Source of the DNA: Terrimesophilobacter bigeumensis
GTDB taxonomy: Bacteria; Actinomycetota; Actinomycetes; Actinomycetales; Microbacteriaceae
Assembly (NCBI RefSeq): GCF_039537265.1
Contig: NZ_BAABAE010000001.1
Span: 434,001-498,000 of the forward strand
Reading direction: 5' to 3'
Length of the DNA: 64,000 nucleotides
Part shown: positions 1 through 7,620 of the stretch, in pieces
Layout: each line of letters starts with the position of its first letter
Position numbering within the stretch: the stretch's first letter is position 1
Program-made: the position numbers and the translations under genes
The notes under the pieces: model-generated
What the model was told of the DNA's origin: nothing
The model's database searches: none
What the model saw: the letters and a program-made list of their open reading frames with translations, nothing else

Positions 1-1
1 A

Positions 2-1003
2 CTAGCCGGGCACCTTGACCGTGAGCGCGCCACGGTCGGCGAAGCAGTCGACCGCGGTCACAGTGCCGAACTCGTCCCCATCGAGCTGGAACTCCTGCGG
101 CGACTCGAGCGCGATGCCCAGGCGCCTCCCACGGAAGTAGGTGACATCCTTCACGTCCGTCGAGAGGTCGATGATCATCCGGCCGGCCGCGCTCCTGCGC
201 AGCACGCCGTTCTCCCAGGTGATCTTGTTCCACACGCGCAGCCAGCCGAAGCGACCGCGCGGCTTGAGCGCGGCGATGTCGAGGATGCCGTCATCCGGCG
301 TCGCATCCGGGATGAGCAGGATGCCTCCCGGCAGCGCACCGCAGTTGCCGACGATGAGGGTGTGTGCGGTGAGCGGCTTCTCCGGCAGACCGTCGAGCCG
401 GTACCGGAGCCGTACGGGGGCGAGTTCGGGCAGCGCGCGCATCCCTGCGTCGACGTAGGCGAGCCAGCCGACGGCCTTCTTGAGCTTCGCGTTCGTCTTC
501 GCGATCATCTTCGCGTCGAGTCCGAGACCCGCCATGACGAGGAAGACGTGCTCCTCGGTCGAATCCTTCTCCCTGGTGATCGTCGCGACGCCGACGTCGA
601 TCGTGCGCTCGGCCTCGCCGAACGCCGTCTCGACCGAGGCGTCGAGGCTGGTGAGGCTGAGGTCGAGGTTGCGGGCGAGGAGGTTCCCGGTGCCCGCCGG
701 CAGGAGGGCGATCGGCACGGACTTGCCGCGCAGCACCTCGGCGACCGCCCGCACGGTCCCGTCGCCGCCGGCGGCGAGCACGACCGCAGCCCCCTTCGCG
801 AGCGCCTCGCGCGTGACCGACTGCCCGGCATCCGTCTCGCTCGTCGCATACCAGCGGGTGCGCCCCCAGCCGCTGCCGGTCTCCGCCTTCTCGACCGCGC
901 GCCGCAGTTTGCGCAGGTCGACCTTGATGGGGTTGTAGACGACGGCGGCATGCCGCCTGGCGGTCGACACCCGTCCCGTCCCCGAACCCGATCCTGCGGC
1001 CAC
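2..1003 (-). CDS. Diacylglycerol/lipid kinase family protein (YegS/DagK type)
   Basis: Probably phosphorylates a lipid such as diacylglycerol or a sphingoid base, using ATP at the inner face of the membrane. The 333-residue product has the family's nucleotide-binding signature GGDGT (about residue 80), a following PAGTGNLLARNL block, and an N-terminal VVYNPIK strand, in the order expected for the DAGK catalytic domain (PF00781). The C-terminal half fits the beta-sandwich domain of YegS-like kinases. Length is normal and the stop codon lies at the very edge of the window, so the gene is complete. The start is a GTG seven nt after a TACGGT -10 box, which suggests a leaderless message; a later in-frame GTG (codon 12) is possible. 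Divergent from serS. Physiological substrate unknown. Confidence 0.9.
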   Translation of the reverse strand: MAAGSGSGTGRVSTARRHAAVVYNPIKVDLRKLRRAVEKAETGSGWGRTRWYATSETDAGQSVTREALAKGAAVVLAAGGDGTVRAVAEVLRGKSVPIALLPAGTGNLLARNLDLSLTSLDASVETAFGEAERTIDVGVATITREKDSTEEHVFLVMAGLGLDAKMIAKTNAKLKKAVGWLAYVDAGMRALPELAPVRLRYRLDGLPEKPLTAHTLIVGNCGALPGGILLIPDATPDDGILDIAALKPRGRFGWLRVWNKITWENGVLRRSAAGRMIIDLSTDVKDVTYFRGRRLGIALESPQEFQLDGDEFGTVTAVDCFADRGALTVKVPG

Positions 1004-1010
1004 GACACCA

Positions 1011-1016
1011 ACCGTA
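1011..1016 (-). promoter_or_regulatory. -10 box for the lipid kinase gene (leaderless)
   Basis: TACGGT on the minus strand, followed after 7 nt by the GTG start. It is half of a perfect 10-bp palindrome ACCGTACGGT (1011-1020) in the short divergent region shared with serS. Assignment is by spacing only. Confidence 0.45.
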
Positions 1017-1034
1017 CGGTACGAAACCGTTCAA

Positions 1035-1040
1035 TAGACT
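1035..1040 (+). promoter_or_regulatory. -10 box of serS (leaderless)
   Basis: TAGACT followed by six nt and then the GTG start of serS, which would put the transcript start on the start codon itself. No -35 box is obvious. The GGGGAG just before the GTG is too close to act as a normal Shine-Dalgarno site. Confidence 0.55.
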
Positions 1041-1046
1041 GGGGAG

Positions 1047-2312
1047 GTGATAGACCCCCAGTTGCTGCGCGAGAACCCGGATGCCGTGAGGCGCTCGCAG
1101 GACGCTCGCGGCGACTCCGTCGAACTCGTGGACGCCGCGCTCGCCGCCGACCTCGAACGCCGTTCGTCCATCACCGCGTTCGAGGAGTTGCGCGCAGAAC
1201 AGAACGCCTTCGGCAAGACCGTGGCTGCTGCGTCCAAGGAGGAGAAACCGGCCCTCGTCGCCCGTGCCCAGGAGCTCGCGGCGCGGGTCAAGGAGGCCGG
1301 TCAGAAGGCCTCGGATGCGGAAGTCGAGTTCGACAGGATCGCCGGCTCGATCGCGAACCCGGTCATCGACGGCGTTCCGGCGGGAGGCGAAGAGAGCTTC
1401 GTGACCCTCCGCGAGGTCGGCGAGAAGGCGAGTTTCGATTTCGAGCCTCGCGACCACGTCGAACTCGGTGAGCGCCTGAAGGCGATCGACATCACGCGTG
1501 GCACGAAGGTCTCCGGCAGCCGCTTCTACTTCCTCACCGGCATCGGCGCGCGTCTCGAGCTCGCGCTCATGAACATGGCCCTCGACAAGGCGCTCGTCGA
1601 GGGCTTCACCCCGCTCATCACGCCAACGCTCGTGCGGCCGGAGATCATGCGCGGCACGGGCTTCCTCGGCGAGCACGCCGACGAGATCTACTACCTCCCC
1701 GCCGACGACCTCTACCTCGTCGGTACGAGCGAGGTCGCGCTCGCCGGATTCCACGCCGACGAGATCCTCGATCTCGAGACCGGGCCGCTGCGCTACGCAG
1801 GCTTGTCGACCTGCTATCGGCGGGAGGCAGGGGCCGCGGGCAAAGACAACCGCGGCATCCTGCGCGTGCACCAGTTCAACAAGCTCGAGATGTTCTGCTA
1901 CACACTCCCCGAGGATGCTGAGGCCGAGCACGCGCGCCTCGTCGGCTACCAGGAGCAGATGATGCAGGCCTGCGAGCTCTCCTACCGGGTGATCGATGTC
2001 GCCGCGGGCGACCTCGGCTCGAGCGCGGCACGCAAGTTCGACATCGAGGCCTGGGTGCCGACGCAGGGCGCCTACCGCGAGCTCACGAGCACGAGCAACT
2101 GCACGACCTACCAGGCGCGCCGTCTCGACATCCGGTATCGCACCGAATCGGGGAAGACCGCGCCGGTCGCCACCCTCAACGGCACGCTTGCGACCACCCG
2201 GTGGATCGTGGCGATCCTGGAGACCCACCAGCAGGCGGACGGCTCGGTGCGCGTGCCAGAAGCGCTGCAGCCGTATCTGGGCGGCCTCGAGATCATGGAG
2301 CCGATGCAGTGA
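1047..2312 (+). CDS. serS: Seryl-tRNA synthetase
   Basis: Charges tRNA-Ser with serine (and tRNA-Sec where present), a class II aminoacyl-tRNA synthetase acting as a cytoplasmic dimer. The 421-residue product begins MIDPQLLRENPDAVRRSQ, the typical actinobacterial N-terminus, followed by the long coiled-coil arm that grips the tRNA variable arm (roughly residues 30-100) and then the catalytic core: motif 2 around YRREAGAAGKDNRG and motif 3 NGTLATTRWIVAILE. Length matches the family. The start is GTG, chosen because it gives the conserved N-terminus and sits six nt after a TAGACT -10 box. The following HAD gene overlaps its stop by 4 nt, so the two are co-transcribed. A tRNA-Ser gene lies about 1 kb downstream. 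Confidence 0.98.
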   Translation: MIDPQLLRENPDAVRRSQDARGDSVELVDAALAADLERRSSITAFEELRAEQNAFGKTVAAASKEEKPALVARAQELAARVKEAGQKASDAEVEFDRIAGSIANPVIDGVPAGGEESFVTLREVGEKASFDFEPRDHVELGERLKAIDITRGTKVSGSRFYFLTGIGARLELALMNMALDKALVEGFTPLITPTLVRPEIMRGTGFLGEHADEIYYLPADDLYLVGTSEVALAGFHADEILDLETGPLRYAGLSTCYRREAGAAGKDNRGILRVHQFNKLEMFCYTLPEDAEAEHARLVGYQEQMMQACELSYRVIDVAAGDLGSSAARKFDIEAWVPTQGAYRELTSTSNCTTYQARRLDIRYRTESGKTAPVATLNGTLATTRWIVAILETHQQADGSVRVPEALQPYLGGLEIMEPMQ

Positions 2313-3196
2313 GCACCCCTTCTCGGGTCGAGCCGCCCGCTTCTCCGGTCGAGCCGCCCGCTTCTCCGGTCGAGCCTGTCGAGACCTGGCTCGTCGCACT
2401 CGACATCGACGGCACCGTCATCCACGAGGACGAGACGCTCACCCAGGCGGTCGTCGATGCCGTCGGTCGCGCACGCGACACCGGTCACACCGTCACGCTG
2501 GCGACGGGGCGATCCTGGGAGACCACTCGTCCGATCCTCGAGGCGCTCGGCCTCGAACCCGAGTACGTCGTCTGCGCGAACGGCGCGATCACCATGAAAC
2601 GCGACCCGGATATCGAGGGCGGGTACCGGCGCGATCTCGTCGAGACGTTCGATCCGGGGCCGGTGTTGCAGCGCATCCGGAGCGGTTTGCCGGACGGCCG
2701 ATTCATGGTCGAGGATGCCACCGGGCAGCGGCTCTACACGGACGGCATGCAGGACTGGAACCTCGAGAACGCGACGCTCGTCGACTTCGAAGATCTCGCC
2801 GGAACCCCGGTCACCCGCGTCGTGGTCGTGTCGCCCGGTCACGAGCCGGACGAGTTCGTCGCACTCATCGACTCGCTCGGCCTGCACCAGGTGAGCTACG
2901 CGATCGGGTGGACGGCATGGCTCGACATCGCCCCCGACGGAGTCAACAAGGGTACGGCGCTCGAACGGGTGCGCGGCATCCTCGGGATTCCACGCGATCG
3001 GGTGTTCGTGGCGGGCGACGGACGCAACGACATCGAGATGTTCGAGTGGGCGGGCGAGTCCGGCCGCGCCGTCGCGATGGGTCAGGCACCTCCCGAGGTC
3101 AAGGCGGTCGCGACCGAGGTGACGGCGGATGTCCGCGCCGACGGCCTCGTGCCCGTCCTGGATGCGCTCCCCGTCGCCAGCATGCTTCCCCGGTAG
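2309..3196 (+). CDS. HAD-superfamily (Cof-type) phosphatase
   Basis: Predicted cytoplasmic phosphatase of the HAD superfamily, Cof/class IIB subgroup, acting on small phosphorylated metabolites; substrate not predictable. Motif I is ALDIDGTV (two catalytic Asp), motif II is the Thr/Ser of LATGRSWE, and motifs III/IV are a Lys in VNKGTAL and GDGRNDIEMFEWAG. The cap domain lies between. The 295-residue gene starts at a GTG that overlaps the serS stop as GTGA, giving translational coupling. Odd point: the first 26 or so residues before ALDIDGT are a low-complexity extension with VEPPASP repeated in tandem, encoded by short DNA repeats (2326-2386), whereas relatives usually begin just before motif I. 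The extension looks acquired rather than functional. Confidence 0.88.
   Translation: MSTPSRVEPPASPVEPPASPVEPVETWLVALDIDGTVIHEDETLTQAVVDAVGRARDTGHTVTLATGRSWETTRPILEALGLEPEYVVCANGAITMKRDPDIEGGYRRDLVETFDPGPVLQRIRSGLPDGRFMVEDATGQRLYTDGMQDWNLENATLVDFEDLAGTPVTRVVVVSPGHEPDEFVALIDSLGLHQVSYAIGWTAWLDIAPDGVNKGTALERVRGILGIPRDRVFVAGDGRNDIEMFEWAGESGRAVAMGQAPPEVKAVATEVTADVRADGLVPVLDALPVASMLPR
2326..2386 (+). repeat. Tandem 21-bp repeat plus inverted-repeat tail inside the HAD gene
   Basis: Two identical 21-bp units (2326-2346 and 2347-2367) beginning GGTCGAGCC, followed by a third, shorter unit GGTCGAGCCTGTCGAGACC (2368-2386) that is itself an imperfect inverted repeat. The reverse strand reads GGTCTCGACAGGCTCGACC, which resembles intergenic repeats I recall from Microbacteriaceae and other Micrococcales genomes. 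Here it is read in frame as the N-terminus of a phosphatase. Confidence 0.75.
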
Positions 3197-3225
3197 CGTT
3201 CAGACGCACCACGGTCGCCGTCGGC

Positions 3226-3231
3226 TAGAAT
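3226..3231 (+). promoter_or_regulatory. -10 box for tRNA-Ser(UGA)
   Basis: TAGAAT, 24 nt before the mature 5' end of the tRNA, consistent with a short 5' leader trimmed by RNase P. No good -35 match. Confidence 0.45.
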
Positions 3232-3255
3232 CGCACGGGCGCGACATCGCCCCAG

Positions 3256-3340
3256 GGAGGGCTGTCCGAGCGGCCGATGGAGCCAGTCTTGAAAACTGGT
3301 GGGCAGAAATGTCTCGTGGGTTCGAATCCCACGCCCTCCG
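3256..3340 (+). tRNA. tRNA-Ser (anticodon UGA)
   Basis: An 85-nt class II tRNA. Acceptor GGAGGGC (3256-3262) pairs with GCCCTCC (3333-3339), with G73 at 3340. The anticodon stem CCAGT/ACTGG encloses loop CTTGAAA, anticodon TGA at 3290-3292. A long variable arm (GGGCAGAAATGTCTC region) and a T arm with GTTCGAATC are present. CCA is not encoded. Confidence 0.97.
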
Positions 3341-3374
3341 CGCCTGACGCAACGTTGAAGACCGGGAGACACCC

Positions 3375-4583
3375 ATGAGCGAGACCAGGCCGCGTGGCCG
3401 CAGGGCCAGCGGGCTGCCGTTGGTGGCGCGGCACGGAAGGCTGCGCCGCAGCAACCCCTGGCTCACGGCGCTGAAGTACGTGAGCGCGGCCATGGCCGTC
3501 GTGCTCGTGAGCGGCGTGACCGTCGCGGGATACGCGATCTGGAAGCTCGAGAGTGACATCAAGACGGTGACGATCGTCGGGGAGACCGAGGGGCCGCCGC
3601 CCGCGCTCGGCGCCTACGAGGGTGGCTTCAACATCCTGCTCGTGGGCAGTGACCGGTGCGAGGATCCGAAGGGGTGCAAGGACCGTTCCGCGGAACTCAA
3701 CGACGTGACGATCCTGTTGCATGTGGCACAGGACCAGAGCAACGCCGTCGCGGTGAGCTTCCCGCGCGACCTGGTCGTGCCGATCCCCTCATGCCCCAAC
3801 CCGGATGGCGGCAGCTACTACTCGATGTCGGCCCAGCCCATCAACGTGACGCTCTTCTACGGCGGGTTGCCGTGCACAGTGCTGACCGTGTCGAAGCTGA
3901 CCGGGCTCGACATCCAGTTCGCCGCCGAGGTCAGCTTCTCGGGCGTCGCCAGGATCTCGAGCGCGATCGGGGGGGTCAAGGTCTGCGTGAACGGCCCGGT
4001 CGTCGACAACTACTCGGGCATCAACCTGCCGGCTGCGGGCGAGTACACGCTCGACGGCTGGGAGGCGCTGGCCTTCCTGCGAACCAGGCACGGCGTGGGC
4101 GACGGCAGCGACCTGGGGCGGATCAGCAACCAGCAGGTCTTCCTCTCCTCACTCGTGCGCACGGTCAAGGGCGGCGGGGTGCTGGACGACTTCGGCAAGC
4201 TCTACAACATCGCCACGGTCGCGACCCAGAACCTCACCGTGTCGAACAGCCTCAAGAACCTGAACACGATGATCTCGATGGCGCAGGTGCTCAAGAACCT
4301 GCCGCTCGACCGCGTGCTGTTCGTGCAGTACCCGGGCGTGACCGGGCAGCCGGGCGTCTACGCAGGCAAGGTGGCGCCGGTGACGTCGGCGGCGAACGCG
4401 CTGTTCGCGAAGATCCGGGCCGACGAGCCATTCACCCTGCAGGCCGGCAACACCGGCATCGGTTCGGTCGCCGACCCGAACGCCCCGAAGGAGAGCGAGG
4501 CTCCGACGACGGGGGGTCTCGAGGTGCTCCCCGGCGTCAAGGGGCAGAGCGCTGCCGACTACACCTGCTCGAAGGCGAACTGA
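3375..4583 (+). CDS. LytR-CpsA-Psr (LCP) family cell-wall glycopolymer ligase
   Basis: Likely transfers undecaprenyl-linked glycopolymers (teichoic-acid-like or arabinogalactan-like chains) to peptidoglycan on the outer face of the membrane. The 402-residue protein has a basic cytoplasmic N-terminus, one TM segment at about residues 33-55, and an extracellular LCP domain. That domain begins near FNILLVGSDRC and includes ELNDVTILLHVAQDQSNAVAVSFPRDLVV, the usual Asp and Arg polyphosphate-binding cluster, and later AFLRTRHGVGDGSDLGRISNQQ with its conserved Arg residues. Cys pairs in the domain fit an exported fold. The start is ATG with GGGAG a few bases upstream. It stands alone behind tRNA-Ser(UGA), and which polymer it attaches is unknown. 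Confidence 0.92.
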   Translation: MSETRPRGRRASGLPLVARHGRLRRSNPWLTALKYVSAAMAVVLVSGVTVAGYAIWKLESDIKTVTIVGETEGPPPALGAYEGGFNILLVGSDRCEDPKGCKDRSAELNDVTILLHVAQDQSNAVAVSFPRDLVVPIPSCPNPDGGSYYSMSAQPINVTLFYGGLPCTVLTVSKLTGLDIQFAAEVSFSGVARISSAIGGVKVCVNGPVVDNYSGINLPAAGEYTLDGWEALAFLRTRHGVGDGSDLGRISNQQVFLSSLVRTVKGGGVLDDFGKLYNIATVATQNLTVSNSLKNLNTMISMAQVLKNLPLDRVLFVQYPGVTGQPGVYAGKVAPVTSAANALFAKIRADEPFTLQAGNTGIGSVADPNAPKESEAPTTGGLEVLPGVKGQSAADYTCSKAN

Positions 4584-4611
4584 CCGGGCGCGAGCCGACC
4601 GGGCCCCGTGT

Positions 4612-4782
4612 TCAGCGGTGATGCTGGCGTCGCCGGGTGGCGACGAAGAGCACTACGAGCGCGAGCCCGAGACCGACGAGTCCGATCGCGATGATGGCGT
4701 AGCCGATCGATTCCGGGCTGGCTTCCGCGAGCATCCTGGGGAGCGTGAGTTCGTGGAGCGTCACGTGGACGGGGTGCGGCAT
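4612..4782 (-). CDS. Small single-pass membrane protein (56 aa)
   Basis: A short ORF beginning MPHPVHVTLHELTLPRMLAE, followed by one hydrophobic segment (about residues 26-49, AIIAIGLVGLGLALVVLFVA) and a basic tail RRRQHHR, giving an N-out, C-in topology by the positive-inside rule. A GAAGG sequence lies about 8-12 nt upstream of the ATG. It sits alone between the convergent LCP gene and lldD. No family is recognised. The clear hydrophobic block and charged tail argue for a real gene, but it is short and could be chance in GC-rich DNA. The DNA from 4783 to 4949 shows no gene, only a GC-only hairpin (4902-4915). Confidence 0.45.
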   Translation of the reverse strand: MPHPVHVTLHELTLPRMLAEASPESIGYAIIAIGLVGLGLALVVLFVATRRRQHHR

Positions 4783-4949
4783 GCGTCTGCGCCTTCGGGT
4801 GATCAGCGGGCGATCGGGTCGATCCGGGGTCGGGGTGAGCCGGAATTGTTCGCCAGTTCGAGGCTATCCGGCGACTTGGGGCCGGACAAGGAAGGCGGCT
4901 GCCCCCATCCGGGGGACCAGGTCGGGTGAATCCCGGGCGATGCCGCGCC

Positions 4950-6194
4950 TCATGGCCGGCGCGGTACCAGGCGAGCGAGTTGCGTCACATGCCCCGGCTC
5001 GAGCTCTGCGACGGAATGAGCACCGAGCAACTTCATCGTGCGTTCGACTTCGCCGGTGAGAATTTCGATCGCCCGATCGACTCCGGCGCGACCTCCAGCC
5101 ATCAGGCCATACAGATAGGCCCGGCCGATGAGCGTGAATCCGGCGCCGAGCGCGATCGCGGCGACGACATCCGCTCCGTTCATGATGCCGGTGTCCACGG
5201 TCACCTCGATGTCGTTGCCTACCGCTTTGACGACGGCGGGCAGGAGGTGAAACGGGATCGGAGCACGGTCGAGCTGACGACCGCCATGGTTCGAGAGAAC
5301 GATGCCGTCGATACCGGCCGCGGCCAGTGCCTCTGCGTCTGCCACGCTTTGCACACCCTTGACGACGAGCTGGCCCGGCCAGATTACGCGGATGATGTCG
5401 AGGTCCGCGAAGCTGATCGTCGGGTCCATGGCGGCGTCGAGAAGTTCGCCGACCGTGCCGCCGGTCGACTTCAGCGACGCGAACTCGAGCTTCGGGGTGG
5501 TCAGGAAATCCCACCACCACCACGGGCGTGGGATCGCATTCGCGATCGTGCCCAGGCTGAGCTGCGGCGGGATCGAGAAGCCGTTCCGCTTGTCTCGAAG
5601 GCGGGCGCCGGCGACAGGGGTGTCGACGGTGAAGAACAGGGTGTCGAAGCCGGCTGCAGCGGCACGGCGCGTGAGCTCGTAGGAGATCTCCCGGTCTCGC
5701 ATCACATAGAGCTGGAACCAATTGCGACCGGCGGGGTTCGCCTCCTTGACGGCCTCGATCGACGTGGTCCCGAGGGTCGACAGGGTGAACGGGATGCCCG
5801 CGGCACCCGCGGCCGAAGCTCCGGCCATTTCGCCCTCCGTGTGCATGAGCCGGGTGAAGCCGGTCGGGGCGATACCGAACGGCAGCGCCGATGGTCCGCC
5901 GAAGATCGTGCACGACATGTCGACCTGCGAGACATCGCGCAGCACCGAGGGATGGAACTCCACATCCTCGAAGGCCTGGCGTGCACGCGCGAGCGAGATC
6001 TCGCCCTCGGCGGCACCATCGGTGTAGTCGAATGCCGCTTTCGGGGTGCGACGCTTCGCGATGTCACGCAGGTCGTGAATCGTCAGCGCCGACGCCAGCC
6101 GTCGACGTTTCGCGTTGAACTCGGGCTTCTTGAAGTGCATCAGTTCGAGGATCTCGGAAGGGCGAGGGAACTGGCGCTTCACCATAGTGACCAT
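4950..6194 (-). CDS. lldD: FMN-dependent alpha-hydroxy-acid (L-lactate) dehydrogenase
   Basis: Oxidises an L-2-hydroxy acid, most likely L-lactate to pyruvate, with FMN. The 414-residue product is a typical TIM-barrel member of the family: the N-terminal ALTIHDLRDIAKRRTPKAAFDYTDGAAE block, LPFGIAPTGF FMN contacts, and the active-site signature GIVLSNHGGRQLD with the catalytic His, then TVDTGIMNGADV and GAGFTLIGRAYLYGL for FMN phosphate. It is the last gene of rhaI-rhaEW-rhaB-lldD, 10 nt after rhaB. That position fits exactly, since rhamnose breakdown by RhaEW yields L-lactaldehyde and then L-lactate. Start is the ATG preceded by AGGA; a second ATG three codons later is possible. Other hydroxy acids cannot be excluded. 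Confidence 0.9.
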   Translation of the reverse strand: MVTMVKRQFPRPSEILELMHFKKPEFNAKRRRLASALTIHDLRDIAKRRTPKAAFDYTDGAAEGEISLARARQAFEDVEFHPSVLRDVSQVDMSCTIFGGPSALPFGIAPTGFTRLMHTEGEMAGASAAGAAGIPFTLSTLGTTSIEAVKEANPAGRNWFQLYVMRDREISYELTRRAAAAGFDTLFFTVDTPVAGARLRDKRNGFSIPPQLSLGTIANAIPRPWWWWDFLTTPKLEFASLKSTGGTVGELLDAAMDPTISFADLDIIRVIWPGQLVVKGVQSVADAEALAAAGIDGIVLSNHGGRQLDRAPIPFHLLPAVVKAVGNDIEVTVDTGIMNGADVVAAIALGAGFTLIGRAYLYGLMAGGRAGVDRAIEILTGEVERTMKLLGAHSVAELEPGHVTQLARLVPRRP

Positions 6195-6204
6195 CGGAGA
6201 GTTC

Positions 6205-7620
6205 CTATCGAGGTTCGTAGCGGATTGTGGGGAAGGCGGGCGCGATGAGCGCCCTCAAAGTGTCGAGGTCGCCTGAAACATATCCGAGCGCGCGCGCCTG
6301 CACCAGCACGTTGCCGATGCTCGTCGCCTCGACGGGGCCGGCCACCACCGGCAGTCCCACGGCGTTCGCCGTCAACTGGCAGAGCAGCCCATTCTGCGCG
6401 CCACCACCGACCAGGTGCACGACCGACACCGTACGCCCGCTCAGCTCGGCTGCCGATCGGATCGTCCGAGCGTAGGCTTCGGCGAGTGACCGCAGGATCG
6501 CACTCACCATGGCGGGGCGGGAAGACGGCACAGGCAGGTCACGGGCGGCCAGCCAGGCCGAGATTCGCGCAGGCATGTTCCCCGGGGCCAGGAACACCTC
6601 ATCGTCGACGTCGAAGATCGGAACGGCCTCGCTGACCACTGCGGCTTGTTCGACGAGCTCGGAAGCCGAAACCGTCGAACCGTCCTTCTTCCACTCACGT
6701 ACGCATTCATTGAGCAACCACAGGCCCATGACGTTGTGCAGGTAGCGCACCCGACCGTCGAAGCCGCCCTCGTTGGTGAACCGGGCCAGCCGGCTTGCTT
6801 CGCTGAGCACAGGATGCTCCAGTTCGACCCCGACGAGTGACCAGGTCCCGCACGAGATGTAGGCAAAGTCGGGATCGAGGGCCGGGATGGCTACGACCGC
6901 CGAGGCGGTGTCATGCGAACACACCGTTGTCACGACAGCCTCCGTCCCGCCCAGGTCGCGGAGGACTTCCCCGGTGAGTCCACCGAGCGGTGTGCCGGGG
7001 TCGACGAGCTGGGGGAACAGCTCGCGCCGGAGGTGCAGGCGTTCGATGAGAGCCCTGTCCCATTCCGCTGTCTCGACGCCCAGCAACCCCGTCGTCGAGG
7101 CATTCGTGCGCTCGGCGAGGGAGTGCCCGGTCAGCCAGTAGGCGAACAGATCGGGAAGCAGCAGGAATGAGTCGGCCAACTCGAGGGTTCCGGCGGTGCG
7201 GTCGGCCGTCAGCTGGAAGAGCGTGTTGAACGGAAGGTGCTGCAATCCGTTGCGAGAGTACAGCTCCGCCGGAGACATGATCTCGTGCACGACCTCGACG
7301 GCGGGGGCACTGCGTTCGTCCCGATACGCATAAGGTGAGCCCAGTATCCGACCATCCCGCATGAGCGCATAGTCGACTCCCCACGAATCGACGCCGATGC
7401 TCGCTAATCCAGGCTCCTGGCGCACCGCCGCAGCAAGCCCATCCACCACCCGGCGATACAGCTCGAGGATGCTCCAATGGAGGCCGTCGGCGGTACGAAC
7501 CGGCAGGTTGGGGAATCGGGCGACATCGGTGAGCCGGAGCGTGCCCTGCCCGACGTACCCCAGTTGTACTCGCCCGCTCGTCGCGCCGAGGTCGACGGCG
7601 GCGACGACTCCGGCGTTCAT
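6205..7620 (-). CDS. rhaB: L-rhamnulokinase (FGGY family)
   Basis: Phosphorylates L-rhamnulose to L-rhamnulose 1-phosphate with ATP, the second step of the phosphorylated L-rhamnose pathway. The 471-residue protein has the N-terminal phosphate loop AVDLGATSGRV, the sugar-binding segment IGVDSWGVDYALM, YRDERS, and a C-terminal ATPase domain with YISCGTWSLVGVEL and VHLVGGGAQNGLLCQLTANAVGLPVVAGPVEATSIGN, the adenosine-binding region of FGGY kinases. Length is that of RhaB. The ATG overlaps the stop of rhaEW by 4 nt (ATGA), so translation is coupled. The specificity call rests on the neighbouring isomerase and aldolase as well as on sequence. Confidence 0.93.
   Translation of the reverse strand: MNAGVVAAVDLGATSGRVQLGYVGQGTLRLTDVARFPNLPVRTADGLHWSILELYRRVVDGLAAAVRQEPGLASIGVDSWGVDYALMRDGRILGSPYAYRDERSAPAVEVVHEIMSPAELYSRNGLQHLPFNTLFQLTADRTAGTLELADSFLLLPDLFAYWLTGHSLAERTNASTTGLLGVETAEWDRALIERLHLRRELFPQLVDPGTPLGGLTGEVLRDLGGTEAVVTTVCSHDTASAVVAIPALDPDFAYISCGTWSLVGVELEHPVLSEASRLARFTNEGGFDGRVRYLHNVMGLWLLNECVREWKKDGSTVSASELVEQAAVVSEAVPIFDVDDEVFLAPGNMPARISAWLAARDLPVPSSRPAMVSAILRSLAEAYARTIRSAAELSGRTVSVVHLVGGGAQNGLLCQLTANAVGLPVVAGPVEATSIGNVLVQARALGYVSGDLDTLRALIAPAFPTIRYEPR

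Noticed and set aside
291..2399. 702-residue minus-strand frame across serS and the kinase
   Set aside because: Overlaps two well supported genes and has Arg/Glu-rich antisense composition.
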